Assembly: GCA_949128115.1 (NCBI GenBank)
Contig: OX421962.1
Coordinates: forward strand, 8,402,262-8,466,261
DNA: 64,000 bases
Direction: 5' to 3'
Source of the DNA: Anaspis maculata
Taxonomy: Eukaryota > Arthropoda > Insecta > Coleoptera > Scraptiidae
In this document: positions 1-10,167 of the stretch, piece after piece
Numbering within the stretch: the first letter of the stretch is position 1
How the letters are laid out: every line of letters starts with the position of its first letter
Translations under genes and position numbers: made by a program
The notes under the pieces: generated by a model
Told to the model about the DNA's origin: nothing
Databases searched by the model: none
The model's input: only the letters and a program-made list of their open reading frames with translations

Positions 1-1170
1 AGCGATAATATAGCAACCTTCAAAGAAATTGTGTATGTTCTAGCAAAATTGTGCAATTTTTAGCAATCAATCTAGCAATTTCACTGCGATGCTAGCAAAA
101 TTTAGCAATTTTCAACATAAATTTAGCAAATTTGAGAGCATCCTTCGGGCAGCAATTAAGCAATATTCATAAAAACTGTTTCAAAAGTTTCAGCTGGAAT
201 TTAAGCAATTCGCAACGGAAATCTAGCAAGTTACAGAAAAATTCAGCAATCCTCAAATGGTTCAAACAACTTTCAGCAACCAACAATCCAACAAATTGAA
301 ATCTTTTTCAACTTTAAACAACACATTAGCTGGTTTCAGCAAAATTGAGCAAGTTTGATCCAAAGTTTAGCACTTTTCAGCAACAATTTGGCAATTTTCA
401 ACAACAATTTAACAGATTTCACAAGTTTTAGCCAGTGCTAGCAATTCTTAGCAACAATTTATCAAGGTTAGCACAATTGAGCAATTTCTAGCGGTAATTT
501 AGCAATCTTTAAATTAAATTAGGCAAGTTCTAGCGAAATTCTGCAATTTTTAGCAATCAATTTAGCAATTTCACTGCGAATTCCAGCAAAATTTAGCACT
601 TTTAACCAAAAACTAGGGAAGTTTAAGCAAATCATTCTTCTGAGCAGGAATTCAGAAATTTTTAAACAAAACGTTTGACAAGTTTCAACAAAATTCAGCA
701 AATTTTAGGTGAAATTTGAGCAATTTGCAACGAAAGTTTGCAAGTTTCAGAAAAGTTGCTAGCAAGTTTCAGAAAAATCCGGCAATCTTCAGCAAAATCA
801 AACAATTCGTAGCCACAATCCAACCATTGAATTTTTTTTCAAAATTAAGCAATTCTCAACCAATTTTAGTGAATTTTTAGCAAATATTAGCAATGTTTAG
901 CAATTTTGAACAAAAATTTGGCAAATTTAGCGGAATTGAGCAAAACTTGGCCAACTTTCAACAACACGTTGGCTGGTTTTAACAAAAATTTAGCAAGTTT
1001 CATCCAATGTTCAGCAGCAATTTACCAAATTGGAGCCAAAGCTATACAGTTTCACCAGATTTGAGTGATTTTTAGCTACAATTGAGCAATTTTAAACAAA
1101 TTCCATGAGTAAGAGCAAAAATTCGGCGATATCCAGCAACAATGTAGCAATTTTCAACCAACAAACAGGT
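1..1170. repeat. Degenerate AGCAA-rich simple repeat
   Basis: The first 1.17 kb is a loose repetition of phrases such as TTTAGCAATTTT, AGCAAGTTT and TTCAGCAA, spaced roughly 10-30 bp apart, with no fixed period over long distances. It has no codon structure; the only open frame is a 60-residue minus-strand artefact of the composition. It resembles an old, mutated minisatellite. The pattern stops near 1170, and its left end lies outside the window. Confidence 0.75.
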
Positions 1171-1225
1171 GTCTTGAAAGTATTGCATTCCGAGTCCAGA
1201 GCGGTATAAATCTCATTACATCCAC

Positions 1226-2104
1226 CCCCACCCTACCCTATTTTAAAATTTCAAATAGCATTACCCACCTCCGATACATCAAATTGAAAGCACTAAAATT
1301 CTCTTTCGGTCAAACCTATTGTAAATTTTTTCAAACCTAACAACCCTTCTCGAAATTTTACAATTCAATTGTTAATTGAAGGAAAGTTTTTTTCCCTATT
1401 AGCTTTCAATTCTTGAGAATAGATTTTCCAGCAAAGCAAATCGATTTTTATTTAGAGGGACATCTAGGACACGTACTGCCATTTTTCATTTTCAACTCCT
1501 TTGCCCCCCCCCCCCAATAAAGACGATCTTTGGAAAGGGTTGGGGGGGGGGGGTAGTTGGGAAAATTTGAATTTTTTTTTACACAACGAGAATTTATCAC
1601 TTCAAGTTGGATGTATCACAATGCAGATATTCGGCCCGATTCTATAAGGGAATGGTTACGATGAAATTGTTAGGGCAACGGGCCTTCCTAAATCCTATTG
1701 GCTGTCGCCATGGCAATTTGATAGTAAGCACAGTGATTAACATAACCATTCCCTTATAGAATCAGGCCGATTGCCGTTTGAGATTTACAAGTAGGGTAGA
1801 GTGGGGGTGAAGGGGTTGAAGTCAAAAATTAGGCAATCGGTGTCCTACAACATATCTTCCTTGAAACAAGAATCGACCTGTTTTTGCTGGAAAATCCATT
1901 TTTCAAGAACCGGGAGTTGATAGGGAAAAAAGTTTCCTTCAATTAACAGCGAGAGCATTTTAGGGTTACGGGGTGGTGTAAATTTTTAAAAAAATATGTT
2001 TGACAGAAAACGGATTTTATTGCCTTCAATTTGATGTTTCACGAAATAGGTGATGCTATTTGATATTTTAAAATAGGGTAGGGTGGGGGCGAAGGGGTTG
2101 AAGA
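1226..2104. repeat. Foldback repeat, arms about 320 bp
   Basis: The left arm (about 1226-1560) starts CCCCACCCTACCCTATTTTA. It is the imperfect reverse complement of the right arm (about 1785-2104), which ends AATAGGGTAGGGTGGGGGCG. A poly-C/poly-G stretch (1506-1552) and the 140-bp MITE at 1631-1770 lie in the loop. Related sequence (GGGTGGGGGTGAAGGGGTTG) occurs near 39000-39450, 43085-43380 and 44310-44465, so this is a dispersed family. It has no coding capacity. Confidence 0.7.
1631..1770. mobile_element. MITE, 140 bp, 28-bp terminal inverted repeats
   Basis: The ends are TCGGCCCGATTCTATAAGGG... and ...CCCTTATAGAATCAGGCCGA. They are reverse complements over 28 bp with one mismatch (continuing through AATGGTTA/TAACCATT). 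The inside carries a GC-rich motif with CCAT and no open frame. This is the structure of a non-autonomous DNA transposon. No clear target-site duplication is visible, so the superfamily is unassigned. Confidence 0.8.
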
Positions 2105-2262
2105 TGAAAATTTGGCGAAACGTATCCTTGATGTCCCCCTCGAAATAAAAATCGACCTGTTTCGGCGTTTTCGTGGAAAAAAAATTGCGGCGAGAAATCT
2201 GGAGTGGCAAGTTTGAAAATGATGTCTGTATGCAGAATAATATGCTGTGGTATCACTTTGTA

Positions 2263-2380
2263 CACGCTTATCGCAATTTTTTTACACAACGTTCTTTTTG
2301 TAACACAAATTTCTTTTCGGTTGTTTATTTTCCAGTCTAGTGTGATTCGTAGGAGCGTTCAGCTTAAGAGTTGAGGCAAA
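2263..2380 (+). promoter_or_regulatory. Shared upstream region of ankyrin gene 1
   Basis: CGCTTATCGCAA lies at 2265-2276, about 105 bp before the ATG. It is followed by a T-run, TTCTTTTCGGTTGTTTATTT and GTGTGATTCG. The same blocks in the same order precede the other five ankyrin genes. CTTATC is a GATA-factor core on the other strand (GATAAG); that reading is inference. No TATA box is obvious. The region may combine promoter and 5' leader. Confidence 0.55.
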
Positions 2381-2896
2381 ATGTCCCTGTCACCGCCGAG
2401 TAGGGCGCCAACGCGCGAGTTTCAGACTTCTATGAGGCAAGCTGTTATTCACGCAATATTAAACGAGCAGGTTTTTACCTTGAAATGGCTGGTCGACATT
2501 TACTCTTACAATCTGAACACCGGGCTGTCCAGGAGGACAAACTGTTCAACAAGGTTGATACCAATTTTTTTTGCCGCTTATCATGGAAAAACGGACGCTG
2601 TTCGATGCCTGATCAATTTGGGAGTCGACGTGAACGTAGTGGACACACAATACGGTTGGACAACATTGATGCTGGCAATCCTCAAGAAATACAATGAAAT
2701 CGCCAAAATGCTGATAGAAAACGGCAATTGTGACTTATCGATTGCGGATTGTGCCGGTCTTACTGCCATGCAGCACGCTCTCCGCAGTGGTAACCACGAA
2801 ATGGCTATGTTCATTAAAACGAAATTATGTTCATGCTGTGAAGGGCGTGATTTGACTAGGTATAGTGTGACTGACTGCGATATCTTTAATGATTGA
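2381..2896 (+). CDS. Small ankyrin-repeat protein, paralogue 1 (171 aa)
   Basis: This is a single-exon gene. Residues about 18-46 (MRQAVIHAIL...TLKWLVDIYSYNLN) look like a worn ankyrin helix pair. Three clearer repeats follow at about 59-86 (IFFAAYHGK.DAVRCLINLGVDVN), 91-123 (GWTTLMLAILKKYNEIAKML) and 125-150. The last 20 residues, with a Cys-rich SCCEG stretch, are unlike the paralogues. Ankyrin repeats bind proteins; the partner and cellular role are unknown. No signal peptide or membrane segment is seen. The start is set by the MSLSPP- opening shared with paralogues 3 and 6 and by the conserved leader. The gene sits alone between a foldback repeat and a 2.2-kb palindrome. No AATAAA follows closely, though the shared 3' block does. 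Confidence 0.85.
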   Translation: MSLSPPSRAPTREFQTSMRQAVIHAILNEQVFTLKWLVDIYSYNLNTGLSRRTNCSTRLIPIFFAAYHGKTDAVRCLINLGVDVNVVDTQYGWTTLMLAILKKYNEIAKMLIENGNCDLSIADCAGLTAMQHALRSGNHEMAMFIKTKLCSCCEGRDLTRYSVTDCDIFND

Positions 2897-3020
2897 ATTA
2901 TGCAATAATTATTCGTGTTTTTATAATTTTATGTGTTTGTATGTAGCCATAGTGTGACTATAAAACATCACTTGTATTGTAAATATAACAGTGAATGACA
3001 AAATATAACAATTATCTCAG
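2897..3020 (+). terminator. 3' untranslated block of ankyrin gene 1
   Basis: TTTGTATGTAGCCATAGTGT followed by ...ATCACTTGTATTGTAAATATAA matches the 3' flanks of the paralogues (TTGTATGTAG, then AATCGCTTGAAA). A canonical AATAAA is absent; TATAAA and AAATATAA are present. The transcript end is therefore only inferred. Confidence 0.35.
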
Positions 3021-3081
3021 AATCTGTGGCTTTTTTTTATAAAATATTTTTCGATAATCCTCAACGATCACATCACTAGTA

Positions 3082-5287
3082 TAGGCCAGTCAAATAAGGA
3101 AAGCTGGAGGGAAAAAACTGTTGGAGTTTTGGAAATTTGACAGTAATGTCCGGTAGGGTGTACTGTTAAACATACTAGAAGTCCCCAACTCTACCTGTTG
3201 AGCTCGAGCCGCCATCTTGGATCAATGGTCCTTCGATCCAGTTTTCTGTTTATATTCCGCTAGTCATCAGAGATATTCAATTTAGTTGATTAAAAAATCA
3301 AGGCTATAAAAATGTCAACAAAAATTGTTTCATACCGATTTTTTTCTCGAATCTGTAGAAATTAATTAAATTAAATTAACAAAAAAAAAATCAAAAACTA
3401 AGCAATTTTTGCTTATGGCTAGAGATATTGTCTTCAAAATTTGTGAAAATGTTGGCAGTCTACATCAAAGCTAAACGTGACAGTTTAGATAGAAAAAAAA
3501 ATTGCGAAAATATTTTTTATTTTTTTTAATGAGGCAAAAATTTGGTTTTCGAGTTTCACATTTCCAACAAGGCGGGGTAAAGGTTTCAATCGAACATCAA
3601 TCAGTTTTGATATTTACATATTGTAAGACAAGATTTCATAGGTATTGTACCTTCACGAGCTTCTGGAATGCTCGATATGAATTAAACTGAAAGAATAATA
3701 GCTAAGTCCAAAAAGTGTTGTCGATTGGTTCTGAAGGAAACATTTCGAAACAAAAGACATCAGCAAAGGATATACAGAAGGTCCAAAGGTTATTCAACTG
3801 TAGGTATATGAGCCCCATATTGGTGTGCCTTATCCAAAATAGTAGGTACAAAAGAATTAATCAAAATGTGAAAATCCACCCTGTATAACAAAAAGTAACG
3901 ATACAAAATGGAAGTAGTAGATCATACCTGGTGCCAAAAATACAGCTTTTTCATTGCTGAAAAAAAGAACAAAATTATCCGATTTATTTGAAAGTTATTA
4001 GTCCTCAAACTTAACTTCACAAATTTCAGCCAGTCAAATAGGGAAAAGTAGAGAGAAGTAACGGTCGGAGTTTCAGAAATTTGACAGGAATGTTCGCTAA
4101 GGTATACTTATAAACATACTAAAAGTCCCCGTCTCTACTTATTGCACTTGAGCCGCCATCTTGGAAAAATGGTCCTTCGATCAAGTTTATTACCATTTTT
4201 CCAAGATGGCGACTCGAGCACAACAGGTAGAGGCGGGGACTTTCAGTATGTTTATTAGTATACCTTAGCAAACATCCCTGTCAAATTTCTGAAACTCCGA
4301 CAGTTACTTCTCTTCACTTTTCCCCATTTGACTGGCTGAAATTTGTAAAGTCAAGTTTGAGGACTAATAACTTTCAAATAAATCAATCAATTTTGTTCCT
4401 TTTTTCAGAAATGTAAAGGCTGTATTTTTGGCACCAGGTATGATCTACTACTCCCACTTTGTATCGTTACTTTTTGTTAGACAGGGTGGATTTCAACATT
4501 TTGATTGATTCTTTTGTACTATTTTGGACAAGGCACATCAATATGGGGCTTATATACAGTTGAATAACCTTTGGACCTCCTGTATATCCTTTGCTGATGT
4601 CTTTTGTTTGGAAATGTTACCTTCAGAACCAATCGACAACGCTTTTTGGACTTAGCTATTATTCTTTCAGTTTAATTCATATCGAGCATTCCAGAAGCTC
4701 GTGAAGGCACAATACTGATGAAATCTTGTCTTGCAATATGTAAATATCAAAACTGATTGATGTTCGATTGAAACCTTTACTCCGTCCTGTTAGAAATGTC
4801 AAACTCAAAAACCAAATTTTTGCCCAATTTAAAAAAATAAATAAAAAAATATTTTCGCAATTTTTTTTTCTATCTCAACTGTCACGTTTAGCTTTGATGT
4901 AGACTGCCAACATCTTCACAAATTTTGAAGACAATATCTCTAGCCATAGGCAAAAAATCGCTTATTTTTTGATTTTTTTTGTTAATTCAATTTAATTAAT
5001 TTCAACAGATACGAGAAAAAATCGGTATGAAACAATTTTTATTGACAATTTTATAGCCTTGATTTTTTATTGAACTTAATTGAATATCTCTGATGATTAG
5101 CGGAATATGAGCAGAAAACTGGATCGAAGGACCATTTTTCCAAGATGGCGGCTCGAGCTCAATAGGTAGAGTTGGGGACTTTTAGTATGTTCAACAGTAC
5201 ACCTTACCGGACATTACTGTCAAATTTCCAAAACTTCAACAGTTTTTTCCCTCAAACGGAAAAATTTGTTCTAATTTGACTGGCCTA
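3082..5287. mobile_element. 2.2-kb near-complete palindrome (foldback element)
   Basis: It begins TAGGCCAGTCAAAT and ends ATTTGACTGGCCTA. The whole left half (3082 to about 4187) is repeated in reverse complement in the right half. The trinucleotide GTA flanks both ends (3079-3081 and 5288-5290), a likely target duplication. Each arm holds a second, inner copy of the terminal region (CAGTCAAATAGGG near 4030 and CCCCATTTGACTGG near 4322), so the arm is itself duplicated. GCCGCCATCTTGG motifs occur at 3208, 4152 and, inverted, 4200 and 5140. No coding frame of significance is present. Confidence 0.85.
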
Positions 5288-5290
5288 GTA

Positions 5291-5829
5291 GGTAAAGGCC
5301 CAAATCTGATAAAATCACTGGAAGACTGTAAAATCTGTCAAAGTTGTCAAACTACTGAGACGATTCATGATATCACTGAAAACCTTGAAGACCTATCAAA
5401 TTTGCAATTGAGACCAATAAAATCGACAAAATATCACTAAAAACGAGTAACAGATCAAAATTTATCATATTCATGATCATATTGACAGGTGAAAAAAAAT
5501 CAGAAAAAAATGCAAGAACTAAAACGTGCTGAATATTACTTTAAGTACCAGAAACCGAACAAAATGTCACATAAAACCATTCAAGTCAATAGAAAGATCT
5601 CTGAAAGCACCAGAAGCTATCAAAATAGCTTTTAGACAAGAAAAACTATTAGAATACTTGGCTCAAGTGAATGTTCATACAGAGTAGGCCTGAACATCTC
5701 TGGAAATGCTGTAGATTATAAGCTAGCTGCTAGACTGGAGTTGGCGGTGGAAAACACAATTTGAAGGAGGAAGAGATGATTTATGATGTGGCGATGCAAT
5801 GACAGGCATCGGGGATTTTCAAATTTAAA
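5291..5829. other. No recognised feature
   Basis: This is AT-rich sequence between the palindrome and the 3' flank of ankyrin gene 2. Short near-repeats of AGATCAAAA/ATCACTGAAA type occur. There is no open frame, tRNA or terminal-repeat structure that I can support. Confidence 0.4.
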
Positions 5830-5994
5830 ATTTTTATTTACATAGAAAATTTTCAAGCGTTTCTACCTAGTCAAAACATGGCTACATGCAATACAAACTT
5901 ACAATAAAAAGTTCAAAACACAAAGAAGACATCATACAACTCACACATCAAGCTACCGTAGACGAATCAAACCACGTTTCGCGAACTAACAGCT
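5830..5994 (-). terminator. 3' UTR and polyadenylation signal of ankyrin gene 2
   Basis: On the minus strand, after the stop codon, comes TTGCATGTAGCCATGTTTTG, then AAACGCTTGAAAATTTTC and AATAAA (complement at 5833-5838). The GCTTGAAA block is also present after paralogues 3, 5 and 6, so the family shares its 3' end as well as its promoter. Confidence 0.5.
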
Positions 5995-6453
5995 TCATCC
6001 ATTATTCAACATCAATTTCATGTTAATGAGCTTGAAAATTTCAACATCACCAGTAGCTTGAGCCCAATCCCTGGCAGTGAAACAACTAACATCCTGGATC
6101 GATAAATCACACCTGCCGCTTTCTATCAACATTTTGGCAATATCACTGTGTCTTGTTAGGATCGCCGCTATCAACGGCGTGTGACCGTTCAACAAGTGAG
6201 CTCTGTTCACATCGACCCCTAAATCGATCAAGTACCGAACGATTTCCGTTCTTCCGTGGATGGCGGCCAAAAGGATCGGCGTTGGTCTGGATACGAAACG
6301 GTCCAGGGTTGTGTCCAGATCGTAATAGTGAACGTCGACTACCCACTTCATGATGTGAACACGGTCGTGTTCTATTGAATAACAAACGGCGTTGGCCATG
6401 GTTTTCAGGAATTTTGCCGTTGGTGGGTTTTCTGGCGGTGGCGCCTGGAACAT
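5995..6453 (-). CDS. Small ankyrin-repeat protein, paralogue 2 (152 aa)
   Basis: This is a single-exon gene. An in-frame ATG lies 63 nt further upstream (6516). I chose 6453 because the conserved leader ACGCAAA ends exactly there and the resulting opening MFQAPPPENP matches the MSLSPPPE-type opening of the paralogues. Residues 20-47 are a degenerate first repeat (HIMKWVVDVHYYDLD). Ankyrin repeats follow at about 57-83 (PTPILLAAIHGRTEIVRYLI), 89-121 and 123-150. The Cys/Asn-rich tail of other members is short here (LMLNNG). A protein-binding scaffold is the only functional statement the fold allows. The leader has an 18-bp insertion relative to the other genes, just before ACGCAAA. Confidence 0.85.
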   Translation of the reverse strand: MFQAPPPENPPTAKFLKTMANAVCYSIEHDRVHIMKWVVDVHYYDLDTTLDRFVSRPTPILLAAIHGRTEIVRYLIDLGVDVNRAHLLNGHTPLIAAILTRHSDIAKMLIESGRCDLSIQDVSCFTARDWAQATGDVEIFKLINMKLMLNNG

Positions 6454-6575
6454 TTTGCGTGGATGGTTACCTAAATCAAGCCGGGCACTTCTCGCATCTT
6501 TGTGAAACGTAAACAATAGGCAAGAAATTTGGCCGACAAAAAGACAAGAGACGATAAAAAATTGCGATAAGCGTC
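6454..6575 (-). promoter_or_regulatory. Shared upstream region of ankyrin gene 2
   Basis: On the minus strand, GCTTATCGCAATTTTTTATC (complement within 6555-6573) lies about 110 bp before the ATG. TCTTTTTGTCGGCCAAATTT, a TTGTTTACGTTT box and GCTTGATTTA follow. The order of blocks is the same as in the five other ankyrin genes. Confidence 0.55.
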
Positions 6576-6759
6576 ACTATAGAGTAATAAGAGCAGAAGT
6601 TCGGGAACTAATAGTGGGCGTGGTAGGAAAAAACAAGTTGCAAATGATGATAAAGGCAAACCACTTTGCAGGATCGTAACTAATAGCCCAGGCATTTCGG
6701 GTTTTGACCTGGAAAAATATAACGTAAGTCTGACAATTGGTGGAACGCTTTCACTTTAA

Positions 6760-6985
6760 CCCCTTAACCACATACTGAAAGTCCTAAAAAATCCTATGTC
6801 CGCTTCATCAGTTTTTGACAGCAAAAAGGTGTAAGTGATATTATTTTAGAAGCTATTCATTGAAATACGCGTTGAAGTTTCAATACAGCTGAAAACTTCC
6901 GAAAATGATCTTCTCGGTCAGTTGAACAGCATATTGAAAGTCCTAAAAAATCCTCTCTCCGCTTTATTGGGTTTTGGCGTCAAAG
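6760..6985 (+). repeat. 160-bp satellite, left part
   Basis: About one and a half forward units occur. The marker phrases are ACTGAAAGTCCTAAAAAATC, CCGCTTCAT, GCAAAAAGGTGTAAGTGAT, GCGTTGAAGTTTCAATACAG and CTGAAAA. The same unit recurs at 8886-10085. The array is interrupted at about 6985 by element H1. Confidence 0.75.
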
Positions 6986-8884
6986 ACGTCGGATTTTGAC
7001 GGGGTATTTTTTTAAAAATTTTCGCAAACGACCCGCAATACAAGTTGACGATGGGAAATTTCCAAAATTCCTGCCGAATTTGAGGGGATTTTTCGAAAAT
7101 TCATAATTCATTCCAATTTTTTCCAGGGAATCGTCATTTCAAATAATTCGTCCGAGATTTCTTGACACATTTTGGCGGCGAAAACTCGGATTTTCGGGCA
7201 GAATTTCGAGAAATTTGGTGTGAAATGCCGACCGGAGGGTTTCGAGAACTCACTATCGTCTGGTGCGAGCCATTCGGCGTGGCTTTTCTTGGAATTTTGT
7301 CGAAAAATGTTGAAAACGGTACACGGCCCGGCCAAATCTGACAGAAACGTCATTATTGACGCTGTCGGTTTTGGGAAAAACTCGACAACACCTCGGGGCA
7401 TTTGAACAGTGTTTTTGGGAAAAACGTACCGTGCCAGCGTGCGATATTGAACCGTGGTCTAGAGGGGGCTTTTCAGCGTCTATCGGACACCAAAAACCAA
7501 AGAATTCTTCAAATTCGACGGCACTTTGATAAAATTTCCCAGACCGGGACACACGTTGACGGCGTAATATTTCACAAAAACAGGCGATTGATGGGGCAAA
7601 ACACGTCTGGTAGGTACTCACAGTATATTTGCACAAGAGCCCGATTTTTACCGGCTTCACATTTCGAGAAAAGCCCCTTTTTCCCATTTCCAGACACATC
7701 TCGTGGCGGCGTCAATGTCTTGTTGTCACGTCTTGTTCTCTACGAAATCCCAGATAATTCCATCGGACCTTCTGGTCAGATCTTTAGAAAGGGTCCATGC
7801 TTCGATCCATATAGGCAATCTTTGGATTTTTCTTGAAAAAGTGCCCTAACAATGTCTAGATGAGAAAAGGCCACCTTCAACCGTTTGTTGAATAAAAAAT
7901 AAAAACAAAAATTCAAATTTCTGCTTTTTTACGATATCTCAAAAACGAGAATCGATACGTCAAATTTCTTTTTGGATCATTGATCATGAAAATGCGCAAC
8001 TTTTTCCTGATTTAACCGACTTTGTATCTCTGAAGATAAGCGAGATACCCATGCTTAGCCTCGAAAAACGGACACCCTGTATACTTAGTCAAGATGGACA
8101 ATTAAAGTGCATTTTCGAACTCGACATTCTGGCAGTTCAAAGCGCCGTATTGAATTCTTGCTTTTTTCAACCGATTACATCGGGTTTTCTAACCTATACT
8201 TGATTCAGATGAACAACTGGAACGTAACTGTCAAATTTTGAATTTTGCACATACTTTCATTTTATCTCAATTTCTCCTATAGGTACATATTTAAAAAGAC
8301 TCCTAAATGATACAAATACACGGTTCTTTATTGCTTTCCACTACACAGTGTCCTCCACGGCATAACCTTTTTCACGGTTCAGGTTTTCATAACACACATC
8401 GTTGCTTTCATTCTCAAAATTGTGTACTCCATCATATGTTTCCAGTATTTTTGGTAGTTACCTTCAACAAAAGTAGAAATACATATTAATAAACATAATA
8501 ATGGTGTATGGATTTTTCCCGACAATTCTTCACTGACCACACACTACCCACTGACATGCGTTCCGTTCACAATAGAACCCTACAAGTCGAGGCAGAAATT
8601 TCAAAGCACGCGAAAAACAAACATCTTTTCAATTTCATGTTACTAATACACAGTCAGTTGCTTACGCCTCTTGGAAAACTTCATCTGACCAAAACACTAT
8701 CGACGGACATGCAAAAAATTACTAAACTTGTTAAGGGAACACCTGACATCTGCCTAAAACAACCGGAAATCAACATCATGTATACAATCCCCTTTCCACT
8801 TGTCCGGTGTCAGAGGAACAAATTCCCTGGCTACTTTTCAACCATAGCTGTCACCCAGGCGACGGCTTGCCGGCGACAGCTAGT
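6986..8884 (+). mobile_element. Head-tail element H1 (short copy)
   Basis: The head (6986 to about 7808, beginning ACGTCGGATTTTG) matches 15075-15925. The tail (8090-8884) matches 26945-27757. Head and tail have the same order and orientation as in the long copy H2. Between them H1 has only about one 128-bp satellite unit plus half of a foldback element (7810-8090). The right end reads GACAGCTAGT in both copies, after a small GGC-TT-GCC hairpin, which resembles a Helitron/HINE 3' end (CTAG|T). H1 sits inside the 160-bp satellite. An open frame of 127 codons (8508-8891) overlaps the tail; its counterpart in H2 is also open (27414-27740), but the changes between them are mostly non-synonymous. 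Confidence 0.6.
7810..8092 (+). repeat. Right half of a TACAGGGTG foldback element
   Basis: This stretch (TTGAAAAAGTGCCCTAACAA ... AAACGGACACCCTGTATA) matches 44035-44305, the right arm of the foldback at 43382-44305. The left arm is missing. It marks an insertion followed by truncation in H1, at the same place where H2 carries satellite. Confidence 0.7.
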
Positions 8885-8885
8885 T

Positions 8886-10085
8886 TATTAAAATACTGGT
8901 TGAAGTTTCGACACAGCTAAAAATTGCTGAAAATGATCTCCTTGGTCAGTTGAACAACACACCAAAAATACCAGAAGAATCCCTGTTCGCTTCATTGTTT
9001 TTTGGTGGAAAAAAGATATAGGTAATTGACATTGTTTTGAAAACTTTATTTATTGAAATAGGCGTTGAAGTTCCAATTCATCTAGAAATTGCTGGAACTG
9101 GTCTCCTTGATCATGTGAACAACATACTGAAAGTACCAAGAAATCCTATGTCCGCTGCATTGTCTTTTGCGACAAAAAGGTATAAGATCATTTCTTGAAA
9201 CTATTGTTCAAAATATGCGTTGAAGCTGCAATACAGTTGAAAATTGCTGAAAATAGTCTACTCGGACTAGTACAGTCAACTAACAAAGGAGACCATTTTT
9301 AGCAATTCTCAGCTGTACTGAAACTTTAACCCGTATTTCAGAAAAATTGTTTACAATATAATGCCACTTATACATTTTTGCCGCCAAACAACATGAAGCG
9401 GGCATGGGATTTCTCAGGACTTTTAGTATGTTATTCAACTAACAGGATACTATTTTTCAGCAACTTTCAGCTGTGCTGAAACTTCAACTCATGTTTCAAT
9501 AAATAGTTTCCGAAATAATGTCACTTGAACCTTTCTGCTACCAAAAGCCGATAAAGTGGACATAGTATTTTTTAGGATTTTCAATATGTTGTTGAGCTGA
9601 CCGAGAAGACCATTTTCGGAAATTTTCAGCTGTATGAAAACCTGACCGCGTGTTTAATTGAATAGTTTTTGAAACAATGCCACTTATATCTTTTTGCCGC
9701 TGAAAAAAAAGTATGAAGCGGACATAGGATTTCATAGGACCTTTCAACATGTTGTCCAACTGGCCGAGAAGACCATTTTCAGCAATTTTCAGCTGTATTG
9801 AAACTTAATCGCGTGATTCAATTATACGTTTGCAAAGCAATGTCACTTATACCTTTTGCCGCTAAAAAAACGTTAAAGCGGATATACGATTTTTTAGGAC
9901 TTTCAATATGTTGTTCAACTGGCCGAGGAGACCATTTGCAGCAATTTTCAGCTGTATCGAAGCTTCATGGCGTGTTCTAATAGATCGTTTCTAAATTATT
10001 ATCACTTAAACCTTTTTGCCGCCAAAAGCCGATGAAGCGGACATAGGATTTTTTAGGACTTTCAGTATGTGGTTAAGGGGTTAAA
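8886..10085. repeat. 160-bp satellite, main array with an orientation switch
   Basis: Units run forward to about 9290 (for example ACAACACACCAAAAATACCA and GTTGAAGTTCCAATTCATCT). They then run in reverse from about 9290 to 10085. In the reverse part the AGGACTTTCAATATGTTGTT phrase recurs at 9416, 9574, 9736, 9896 and 10054, a spacing of 158-162 bp. The switch in direction makes the array part of the larger inverted structure. Confidence 0.8.
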
Positions 10086-10167
10086 ATGGAAGCGTTCTAC
10101 CAATTTTCAGACTTACGTTATTTTTTTCCAGGTTTTGGTCAATTTTGATCTAAAATGCCTGGGCTAT

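Noticed and set aside
6454..6516. Upstream ATG of ankyrin gene 2 (and similar extensions of genes 4 and 6)
   Set aside because: The extensions translate the conserved non-coding leader; paralogue alignment places the start after ACGCAAA.
8900..10085. CRISPR-like array in the 160-bp satellite
   Set aside because: Units are contiguous, diverged satellites without short exact repeats and unique spacers; the genome is eukaryotic.
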